Source: Lachnospiraceae bacterium (GTDB taxonomy: Bacteria; Bacillota; Clostridia; Lachnospirales; Lachnospiraceae). Taken from it: a stretch of DNA of 64,000 nucleotides. The DNA is taken from the NCBI GenBank assembly GCA_024698705.1, contig JAILQX010000027.1, positions 1-64,000 on the forward strand, read 5' to 3'. The position numbers and the translations under genes are program-made. Below the pieces are notes generated by a model. That model saw nothing but the letters and a program-made list of their open reading frames with translations, was not told the DNA's origin and did not search any database. Below, one piece after another: positions 36,603 through 44,124 of the stretch; the stretch's first letter is position 1; every line of letters starts with the position of its first letter.

Positions 36603-37949
36603 ATGAACCACGAAAACAAAAGTAAGTTAATTAGATCACCGATAACGTATATAATTGGCGCAGGCTTTGCTTTGCGCCTATTGTACGTTTTATTCTCGAC
36701 CATATATGAGAGACAGTATGATATAGGTGCGATAGATCTCGATGCCGGGCATACGGTTTCGGGAGGACATTTGGCTTATATCCAGTACCTGTATGAGAAT
36801 CTCAGATTGCCGGATGTCGATCCGACCACGGTATATCAGTTTCATCATCCGCCGCTACATCATGCAATCTCGGCATTATGGATGCATATAGTCGGTATAT
36901 TTGTGAAAAGCAGCGACGTAATAGAGGAATCAATGCAATTCGTTCCTTTCGTATGCTCGATCGTTATCCTCATCATTGCATCAAAGCTGCTCACACAGCT
37001 TGGAATAAAGGGCAGGGCACACGATCTTGTCATGGTTATCGTTGCTTTTCATCCTGCGCTTATTTTATTGTCCGGAAGTGTCAATAATGATTGTATGGCA
37101 CTGATGTTCACATTGCTCTGCATATACAGGGCACTCGAGTGGTACCGTGAGAGAACGATGAAGAATATCTGCCTGACGGCGCTCTGGCTGGGACTCGGTA
37201 TGTCCACAAAGCAGAATGTGGCCGAACTTGCTCTTCCGCTGGGGCTCATGTTCTTAATCGTCCTCATTCAGACGATCAGACAGAAAGATAATATCCGTCA
37301 GCCGATCATCCAATACATGACATTTCTTGCAATAAGCGTTCCCACGGGAATGTGGTTCTATGTGAGGAATCTTGTAAAATATGACATGAGCATGCTGTGG
37401 GTATATGAACTTTCCGAGGACTCATGGCAATACACCGGAAATGTGCCGGTGATCAACAGATTTTTATGGCCCGTTCCGGCGGAGATGCTGGAAAATATAA
37501 AGAGTTTTAAGATCGGATGCGGATATAATGTCTGGATGCAGCTGATGAGGACCTCTGTCCTCGGTGAATGGGATATGGGCAGTGTAGGCAGGATCATAAA
37601 GCTTGTTGCCGTATTGCTCATGCTCGCGGGAGCGATTCTTGCCATCTCGGCATTTATCGGATATGTCCGCGGGTTTGTCTTTGGGACAAAGTTTAAGGAA
37701 TACAGAGTGTTTTACACAGCCGCATATCTGACGACAATGGTATGCTATCTCATATTTGCATACAATTATCCGCAGGAGTGCAGCATGAATTTCAGATATA
37801 TAGAGGTGGCTCTGTTCTTGCAATCACCCGGCCTGGCCGTGCTTTTTGATGAAGTTAAGTCAAAAGCATTTAAGGTATCGTTTTATACGGTTTTGGGCGG
37901 TTTTGCGATACTGAGCGTTATAATGTGCGGAGTATGGTGTCTTCAGTGA
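36603..37949 (+). CDS. GT-C (ArnT/PMT-like) membrane glycosyltransferase
   Basis: 448 residues with about ten membrane segments. It begins with a short cytoplasmic end and LRLLYVLFSTIYERQYDIGAIDLDAGH, the first extracytoplasmic loop with acidic residues typical of GT-C enzymes that use polyprenyl-phosphate sugars. YENLRLPDVDPTTVYQFHHPPLHH matches the LP...Y..HPPL block of the GT39-like group. GLGMSTKQNVAELALP and WFYVRNLVKYDM are further family-like blocks. It overlaps the next gene, so the two are probably made together. The acceptor is unknown; neighbours suggest a wall polymer or protein on the outer face. Confidence 0.82.
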   Translation: MNHENKSKLIRSPITYIIGAGFALRLLYVLFSTIYERQYDIGAIDLDAGHTVSGGHLAYIQYLYENLRLPDVDPTTVYQFHHPPLHHAISALWMHIVGIFVKSSDVIEESMQFVPFVCSIVILIIASKLLTQLGIKGRAHDLVMVIVAFHPALILLSGSVNNDCMALMFTLLCIYRALEWYRERTMKNICLTALWLGLGMSTKQNVAELALPLGLMFLIVLIQTIRQKDNIRQPIIQYMTFLAISVPTGMWFYVRNLVKYDMSMLWVYELSEDSWQYTGNVPVINRFLWPVPAEMLENIKSFKIGCGYNVWMQLMRTSVLGEWDMGSVGRIIKLVAVLLMLAGAILAISAFIGYVRGFVFGTKFKEYRVFYTAAYLTTMVCYLIFAYNYPQECSMNFRYIEVALFLQSPGLAVLFDEVKSKAFKVSFYTVLGGFAILSVIMCGVWCLQ

Positions 37950-40900
37950 CAGGGAAAAGAAGGACAAACAGCATATTGGTTTTCGGGATAGCGATGCTAT
38001 CCCTTTTGGTCGTTTATGCCCTTGAGGGTTTTTATCCCTTTGGCAGAGGCTCTATCGTTGCTTTGGATCTTTATTCGCAATACACTCCCATACTTTACAG
38101 ATTTTATGACGTCGTAAAGGGCGTTAAAAACATTGCCGTCGACTTTCATATCGGCGGAGGCAGAGGTGTTTTCAATGACACACTTTGTGAACTGATAAAT
38201 CCGTTCAATTACATTCTTCTGTTGTTTCCGAGAGAAAAACTATACCTTGCAGTGAACCTGCTCATGCCGCTTTATGGCGGTGCGGCTTCGCTTACGGCTT
38301 ATTTTGCCCTGGATCGTATATGCGAAAAAGAAGGTCGCAGGAGCGGAGCACTGCAGATGATCCTGGCGCTTGCCTATGGCATGTCTTATTATGTCGCATA
38401 TCAGTATGAGATCATCAGATGGATGTATATCGTGGTCTTATTTCCGTTGTATTATCTTGCACTCAGACGCCTGATCGAAGAGGGAAGATCGGTGGTTGCC
38501 ATCCTGCTGTTGGCTTACATTCTTATGTTAAACGTGCAGTTCGGCTTTCAGATATGCCTTTTTACGGCGGTCTATGCCACCTGCAGGATATGGGAAATGA
38601 AAAAACAGGGAAGCGGCGAAATTGCGGCTGTCAGTCTGCGGATAATAATGCTGGCGATAACGTCAGTGCTCATTTCCGGCATATCCGTTATACCCAATAT
38701 CATAAATCTTGCGGACAGTGCGAGGTCGGTGCAGACGGGTTCGATCCTTACCGTCATGATGCATCACGGACTTGACAACATCGCGGAGCGCTTTCTGGAA
38801 ATATCAAGCCCGATCACGTTGGGCATCATAATTGCCGCCGTCATTGTTCTGAGACGGGATCTTAAGAAACTGATCAGCGCAAATATCGGATCGATAGTAT
38901 GCCTTCTTATCATGCTCTTAACCGTTATATCGGAGCCTGCAAACCTTATGTGGCACCTGGGTTCATACCAGTGCTTTCCCGTGAGATACGGATATATCGT
39001 ATTGTGGCTGCAGATACTTTTGTCTGACAGGCTCGCCGGCAGTATAAATGATCCTCTGCAGAGCGATACGGAGCAGACTGACAAAAAAGAAGAGTCCTCT
39101 GCGAAGATAAAGAACATCATAAACATATGTGTTTCGATGATATGCGTTCTGCCTGCTCTTGCGGCATGTGTGTATATCTTCAAAAACAGGCTTAAGTTTG
39201 CCCAGGCATTTGCAACGCTTGATATAAGCGTGGTCTGCCCGAGGGAGACTTTGGCACTGTATGTCATCCTTATAGCGGATGCGGCGCTTGTTGCGGTCAT
39301 ATTTGCCATGGGAAAGAAAGCATGGAACAAGACGGCGATGATCATGATATGCGTTCTGGCCGGAATGTCAATTGAACTGGCTGTATTTCTGCCGCAGTCA
39401 TCGCCTGCAAGAGCAGCCAATGAAAAAGCATTTGAAGATATGACAAAGACAGTTGTAAGTGAAAAAAGCGAGTGGTACACGGGACATGCTGCCGATAATG
39501 ATGAGTGGCCGAGGAACGCGGCGCTGATCACCGGACAATACTCAATGACGAGTTATATGCCTTCAGGAGAAGGATTGAAATATGCTGCCGCCATGAAAAA
39601 CTTAGGATACGAAACTCCGTGGATAGCGGTTACCAGCAACGGCGGGAGCGAGGTTTCCGACAGATTTCTGGGGATAGGAAATCCGGTGACGGGAGCACCG
39701 GCATTTTCCGCAGACGCATTTAACAGGATCAACGGCATATATGATATGGATACGGATCGTTATGTTCCGTTTTGGTATGACAATAAAGGCGGTAACATCG
39801 GTATAAAGAATGACGGAAGTTATGATGCGGTCATCCTTCCCGTGGCTTATGTCAGAGGATGGAAATGTCGCGGCGGAGAGTTGTTTGCTGCCCTTGACGG
39901 TTTTGTAGGGATAAAGCCGGAGGGGGGAACGGATGACATCATCATCTCATATCACACCCCGGGACTGGGAGCGGGGATCGTACTAAGCGTTCTGGGACTC
40001 ATCCTGATGGCGTTTATGATACGCGGGAAAGAAACCAGGACAAACAAAGCGGCTGTATATATTTACAGGACGGCCGTGATACTTTTGGTCATCGTCATTT
40101 ATATTTTGCCGAATCTCGGTATGGCTGCATACATGGGAGCCAAGGCATTGGGACATGATTACGGGGATGCACTGGAATCATTTGCAAAGAAGAACACCTT
40201 CGACAAGCCATACGTCCTGCTTTCCGAGCAGATGGAGGATGACGGACTCCATGTTCTCATCGGCCGGGATAACCTCATGATGAGCGAAAAGGTGAAGATA
40301 AGTGCATCAAGTATTGAAAATAACAGCTTTAAGCCTTCAAAGGTCGCAGACGGCGACAGGTCAAAAGCTTCCAGATGGTCATCGGCAAATGACTGGGATA
40401 ACAATGAGCATTTGCTTACGGTCGAATTTGAAGGTGTAAGAAATATCAGCGCGGTCAAGATATACTGGGAAAGAAATAACGCCTGTGCATACACCGTAGA
40501 GATCTCTGATGACGGAAAGGAATGGAGCGTTGCAAAAGAATTTGATTCACAGCCGCAAAGCAATCCTCAGACGATCTATTTTGAACGGAATATAAGCGGA
40601 AAGTATCTCAGACTTCATGTTACGGACGTCGTTAAGCACGAAGAGGATGCCACGCTTTATTACCAGAATGTATCCGTTAATGAGCTTGAGGTATATTCAG
40701 ACGAATGTGACAGCTTTGTGATTGCAAAACCCAAACTTACGGCAGGGTATGACAGAGAGATACCCGTTCCCGAGGTCATGGAAGGATACAGTCTGTATTT
40801 CGGCGGTATCAATTACGGTAATCTGGCAGTGGACGGACGGTTTGCCGATACCGTTTCGGATGTGGAGATTAATCTGGGATATATCTTAAGATGCGGCAAT

Positions 40901-42334
40901 TATTCATGGGATCTTCAGGGCTTTGACCTTGTCCTGCCGGCTTCGGAGCCGCTTGGAACGGTAGTTAAGTCCGATATCGGAAGCTATGATACAGAGATTA
41001 AAATGGTGGTTAAGCCCGATATCGGCAGCCATGATACAAGGATCAAAACGGCCGGTGCCATGTATCCCAAGGAATGGAAGCCCGGAAACGGCATATATGA
41101 GATCCCGGATTACGAAGAGGCCATAGTCGTTCTGGACAGGGGAGAGTTTCTGCCGGGTACCAAACTGAGTACGACGAAAGCGGGACTCGGCAGGGAAGGC
41201 TACGAGATCGTGATAAGTGACGGGAACATCAGTATTTGCGCAGAGACCGAAGAAGGCTGTATCAGAGCCGCCACAACATTAAAGCACATGCTTGCCAACG
41301 AAAAGGGTAAGCTGCCTTGCGGTACGCTCAGGGACTATCCGGAGTATGAGGTGCGTGGTTTTGTGCTGGATGTTGCCAGACGACCGATCGAAACGGATAT
41401 GCTTTATGCGATCGTTGATGATATGGCTGACAATTATATGAACACCCTTCAGCTGCACTTCAACGACAATGACATCATATCGAGCAGCGGTTATGACAAG
41501 ACGGTTGCAGGTGCGAGGGAACTTTACAGTGCGTTCAGGCTGGAATCGGATATCGAAGCAAACGGTCAAAAGCTTACAAGCGAAGACCTGTATTATACGG
41601 ATGAAGAGATAAAAGCATTGACAGAGTATGCTGAGGCGCGCGGAGTGAGGATAGTTCCGGAGATAGATACGCCGGCACATTGCATGTCGCTCACCAAACT
41701 CTTCCCCGAAATGGGTTATGATGCTTATCCGGAAATGGCGGATACGCTGGACGTATCAAAGCCCGAGGTACTTGAACTGACAACATCCATCTGGAGAGGT
41801 TATCTGACAGGAGGTCTGTTTGACGAATGCGAGACCATCCATATAGGGGCGGATGAATTCTATGGTGACAATGAAGCCTATGCCGCATACCTGAACGGCC
41901 TTGTCGGCGAACTGAGGAGCATCAGCCCCGACAAAAACATACGTCTGTGGGGAAGCTTCACATATAACGATGTCGATATGTCCGGAATGGATAACGACCT
42001 TGAGGTCATGATCTGGAATCCGTTCTGGGCGGATCCCGAAATGGTCTACGGATCCGGAATGGGTGTGATCAATTGTCTCAACAAAGATCTGTACATAATA
42101 CCCGGAGGAGGCAATGACAGGCTGGATATCGATCATCTTGCAAATGAGTGGGAGCCCAATGTCTTTAAGGACGGGGAGTGTGACGAAACCCTGCCTGCAT
42201 GGAGTGATCGGATGCTCGGAGCATGCTATTCGATGTGGAACGATCATTACAGGCTTGGAAATGCTCCCGATGAAGCGGGACTGATGGAACGAATAGAAGA
42301 ACCGATGAGTATCATTTCACGGAAATTATGGTAA
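37925..42334 (+). CDS. YfhO-like membrane protein fused to discoidin and GH20 domains
   Basis: One continuous 1469-residue frame. Residues about 15-500 are a multi-span YfhO-like GT-C module (PFGRGSIVALDLYSQYTPILYRFYDVV; FHIGGGRGVFNDTLCELINPFNYIL). About 480-660 is a soluble loop, followed by two more membrane spans near 670-735. About 788-928 is an F5/8-type C (discoidin) domain (KVADGDRSKASRWSS, VKIYWERNNACAYTVEIS). A duplicated linker follows (1013-1042), then a GH20 beta-N-acetylhexosaminidase-type region: YEVRGFVLDVARRP (about 1140), VRIVPEIDTPAH, and the catalytic pair D1310-E1311 in HIGADEF. The start is uncertain: GTG 37925 or ATG 37934, neither with a good ribosome site, coupled to the preceding gene. 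YfhO enzymes add sugars to wall polymers and GH20 removes hexosamines. Confidence 0.88.
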   Translation: MRSMVSSVTGKRRTNSILVFGIAMLSLLVVYALEGFYPFGRGSIVALDLYSQYTPILYRFYDVVKGVKNIAVDFHIGGGRGVFNDTLCELINPFNYILLLFPREKLYLAVNLLMPLYGGAASLTAYFALDRICEKEGRRSGALQMILALAYGMSYYVAYQYEIIRWMYIVVLFPLYYLALRRLIEEGRSVVAILLLAYILMLNVQFGFQICLFTAVYATCRIWEMKKQGSGEIAAVSLRIIMLAITSVLISGISVIPNIINLADSARSVQTGSILTVMMHHGLDNIAERFLEISSPITLGIIIAAVIVLRRDLKKLISANIGSIVCLLIMLLTVISEPANLMWHLGSYQCFPVRYGYIVLWLQILLSDRLAGSINDPLQSDTEQTDKKEESSAKIKNIINICVSMICVLPALAACVYIFKNRLKFAQAFATLDISVVCPRETLALYVILIADAALVAVIFAMGKKAWNKTAMIMICVLAGMSIELAVFLPQSSPARAANEKAFEDMTKTVVSEKSEWYTGHAADNDEWPRNAALITGQYSMTSYMPSGEGLKYAAAMKNLGYETPWIAVTSNGGSEVSDRFLGIGNPVTGAPAFSADAFNRINGIYDMDTDRYVPFWYDNKGGNIGIKNDGSYDAVILPVAYVRGWKCRGGELFAALDGFVGIKPEGGTDDIIISYHTPGLGAGIVLSVLGLILMAFMIRGKETRTNKAAVYIYRTAVILLVIVIYILPNLGMAAYMGAKALGHDYGDALESFAKKNTFDKPYVLLSEQMEDDGLHVLIGRDNLMMSEKVKISASSIENNSFKPSKVADGDRSKASRWSSANDWDNNEHLLTVEFEGVRNISAVKIYWERNNACAYTVEISDDGKEWSVAKEFDSQPQSNPQTIYFERNISGKYLRLHVTDVVKHEEDATLYYQNVSVNELEVYSDECDSFVIAKPKLTAGYDREIPVPEVMEGYSLYFGGINYGNLAVDGRFADTVSDVEINLGYILRCGNYSWDLQGFDLVLPASEPLGTVVKSDIGSYDTEIKMVVKPDIGSHDTRIKTAGAMYPKEWKPGNGIYEIPDYEEAIVVLDRGEFLPGTKLSTTKAGLGREGYEIVISDGNISICAETEEGCIRAATTLKHMLANEKGKLPCGTLRDYPEYEVRGFVLDVARRPIETDMLYAIVDDMADNYMNTLQLHFNDNDIISSSGYDKTVAGARELYSAFRLESDIEANGQKLTSEDLYYTDEEIKALTEYAEARGVRIVPEIDTPAHCMSLTKLFPEMGYDAYPEMADTLDVSKPEVLELTTSIWRGYLTGGLFDECETIHIGADEFYGDNEAYAAYLNGLVGELRSISPDKNIRLWGSFTYNDVDMSGMDNDLEVMIWNPFWADPEMVYGSGMGVINCLNKDLYIIPGGGNDRLDIDHLANEWEPNVFKDGECDETLPAWSDRMLGACYSMWNDHYRLGNAPDEAGLMERIEEPMSIISRKLW
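40961..41050 (+). repeat. 45-base tandem duplication inside the fusion gene
   Basis: Two 15-codon units in the linker between discoidin and GH20 regions (residues 1013-1027 and 1028-1042). Both encode VVK-DIGS-DT-IK patterns. It looks like a recent in-frame duplication that lengthens the linker. Confidence 0.85.
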
Positions 42335-42462
42335 CATGCGACGCCAAAATGGCGTTGCAGCCACGCGGTGCTTGAGCCATGCGACGCCAAAATGGCGTTG
42401 CAGCCACGCGGCGCTTGAGCCTTGGCATGCTGAATGGCATGGCAGCCACGCGGCGCTTGAGC
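42335..42462 (+). repeat. Three tandem 43-base palindromic repeat units
   Basis: Units at 42335-42377, 42378-42420 and 42421-42462 (42 bases, more diverged). Each has a hairpin (GACGCCAAAATGGCGTT in units 1 and 2, GGCATGCTGAATGGCATG in unit 3), then GCAGCCACGCGGCGCTTGAGC. Unit 3 keeps pairing despite different bases. They begin one base after the stop of the YfhO-GH20 gene. A spurious 61-codon frame runs through them and is not taken as a gene. The head-hairpin-plus-GCAGCCAC layout resembles the copy at 2670-2729. Confidence 0.85.
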
Positions 42463-42507
42463 GTCACCGACAAATTGTGATATACTTTACCGATAAGGGG
42501 AAAACCG

Positions 42508-43053
42508 ATGGAAGTCGTTAAGAAGATCTTTAAGGAAACAATAGGATATGTGATCGTATTTCTTGTTACATTTATCCTTTTCAGATATATATTTGTCATT
42601 TCCACTGTCATGAGCGGTTCCATGGAGCCTACGATCATGACGGGCAACACGGCATTCTGCAACAGGCTGGCATATCTGTTTTCGGAACCCGAGAGGGGGG
42701 ACAAGATCATATTCTTCTCGGATGAAGCAGGTACGTATTATTTTAAGCGGATAATAGGATTGCCCGGAGACGTGGTGAGCTTCGAGGACGGGAAGGTCCT
42801 TATAAACGGAACGGTCCTCGAAGAGGATTATATACAGCCGGGTGTAAAAACCGAGTGTTCGGAGACATTTACGGTTCCGGAGGGGCATATATTCCTGCTC
42901 GGTGACAACAGGGAAAATTCATATGATTCCAGGTTCTGGAAAGAGCCGTACATAAACTGTGATAAGATCACCGGTAAATTCATGGCGCAGATCAATTTCA
43001 GCTACGAATTTGATATAAAACAACCGATCCGTAAAAAACTTAAAGGAAAATAA
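42508..43053 (+). CDS. lepB: Signal peptidase I
   Basis: Membrane serine protease that removes signal peptides, 181 residues. One N-terminal span (IGYVIVFLVTFILFRYIFVI) is followed by the catalytic Ser in SGSMEPTI (about residue 36) and the catalytic Lys in YYFKRIIGLPGD (about residue 77). The C-terminal GHIFLLGDNRENSYDSRFW block completes boxes D and E. Size and single span fit the SipS-type of Gram-positive bacteria. It lies between surface-glycan genes, suggesting general export and not a dedicated substrate. A terminator follows directly. Confidence 0.95.
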   Translation: MEVVKKIFKETIGYVIVFLVTFILFRYIFVISTVMSGSMEPTIMTGNTAFCNRLAYLFSEPERGDKIIFFSDEAGTYYFKRIIGLPGDVVSFEDGKVLINGTVLEEDYIQPGVKTECSETFTVPEGHIFLLGDNRENSYDSRFWKEPYINCDKITGKFMAQINFSYEFDIKQPIRKKLKGK

Positions 43054-43085
43054 AAAACGTTGCCGTCATCGGCAGCGTTTTTTAA
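43053..43085. terminator. Bidirectional terminator after lepB
   Basis: A stem AACGTTGCCG with CGGCAGCGTT (one mismatch, four-base loop) is bordered by A-runs and T-runs on either side. It serves lepB on + and the convergent glycosyltransferase on -, whose last codons and stop lie within the hairpin. Confidence 0.85.
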
Positions 43086-43998
43086 TGATATATCTCGGTC
43101 TTGCTTTTATCTCATCGTAGATCCTTGCAATATACACACCTATGATACCCAGACTCAGCATTATGATCCCGCTTGAAAGAAGTATGAGCGTAATGACTGT
43201 TGTAAATCCTCCGAGAGCCCTTCCCGTAAAATAAGTGAACAGCGCTTCACCGCCGATGAACAGCGATGCGATGATGAAGATCAACCCCATCGCGGTAACG
43301 AGCTGCAGAGGCTTTGATGAAAAATTGATCATATTGGTTATCGCATATTTTGCAAGTGATCCGATTGACCACTTGGATGAACCGGATTGCCTGTCGGCGA
43401 CCTCAAACGGAACTTTTACCGATCTAAAGCCTATCCAACGGGAAAGGCCTCTGAAAAACGGTGCCCGTTCGGGCATTTCAAGCAGTGAATCCACGGCACT
43501 CCTGTCAAGAAGCATGAAGTCTGAAGCATCCTTAAGATCTATATTTGACAATCCGCAGATCAGTTTATAGAACAGGTTTGCCATGGCTTTGTGGAACACA
43601 TTTTCGTGTCCGCGAGATGATTTGACGCCTTCAACCACCTCGTAGCCCTCTTGCCATAGTCTGATCATTTCCGGAATGACGGCAGGCGGGTGCTGAAGAT
43701 CGCAGTCCATTACTATGCAGCAATCACCTTCGGCTTCCTTAAGGCCTGCAAATATCGCAGCTTCCTTTCCGAAATTTCTTGAAAATGATATCCCTCTGAG
43801 ATCGCTGCAGTCGGGATCGGCTGCCATTTCTTCGATGATCTCAAAGGTCCTGTCTTTCGAGCCGTCGTCCACAAATATGATCTCATGTTTTATATTAAGA
43901 GGTTCAACAACCTCCGTTACGGCTTTATATGCTGTTTTTATAAGATCCTGCTCATTGTATGCAGGTATGATGATTGATAATGCCCCGTCCATACCCAT
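43066..43998 (-). CDS. Polyprenyl-phosphate glycosyltransferase (CsbB/GtrB-like, GT2)
   Basis: About 310 residues. A GT2 domain comes first: LSIIIPAYNEQDLI, HEIIFVDDGSKDRTFE, SRNFGKEAAIFAGLKEAEGD, VMDCDLQHPPAVIPEM (DxD-type metal site), then DASDFMLLDRSAVD. Two C-terminal membrane spans follow (PLQLVTAMGLIFIIASLFIGG and VITLILLSSGIIMLSLGIIGVYIARIYDEIKARP), exactly the CsbB/GtrB plan. Such enzymes load a sugar onto undecaprenyl phosphate inside the cell for use by a GT-C transferase outside. Start is ATG 43998 or 43992, neither with a clear ribosome site. The neighbouring YfhO genes are the likely users, as in the Bacillus CsbB-YfhO pair. Confidence 0.9.
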   Translation of the reverse strand: MGMDGALSIIIPAYNEQDLIKTAYKAVTEVVEPLNIKHEIIFVDDGSKDRTFEIIEEMAADPDCSDLRGISFSRNFGKEAAIFAGLKEAEGDCCIVMDCDLQHPPAVIPEMIRLWQEGYEVVEGVKSSRGHENVFHKAMANLFYKLICGLSNIDLKDASDFMLLDRSAVDSLLEMPERAPFFRGLSRWIGFRSVKVPFEVADRQSGSSKWSIGSLAKYAITNMINFSSKPLQLVTAMGLIFIIASLFIGGEALFTYFTGRALGGFTTVITLILLSSGIIMLSLGIIGVYIARIYDEIKARPRYIIKKRCR

Positions 43999-44124
43999 AA
44001 GTTTATGACAAGTGAAAACAATAATCAATATTTTTCACGCTATACGGGTAAAATTCGGCAGTATTTATATGGTATGCGGGTCAAAATGATGATAATATGA
44101 TTAAGAAGGAAAAACGTTGGTATC

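Noticed and set aside
38764-39531. 255-codon antisense frame within the YfhO-GH20 gene
   Set aside because: Shadow of a high-GC third-position coding region; no start signal and no family match.
37925-42334. Two genes wrongly joined in the YfhO-GH20 frame
   Set aside because: The frame is continuous with even codon use, and no internal ribosome site plus start fits a separate secreted GH20 with a signal peptide. Kept as one gene, with read checking advised.
42335-42462. CRISPR array
   Set aside because: The units abut without spacers, have large internal hairpins, and no cas genes are present.
42336-42521. 61-codon frame through the tandem repeats (repeating SHAALE peptide)
   Set aside because: The peptide repeat follows from the DNA repeat. 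There is no ribosome site, and the frame runs into lepB in another phase.
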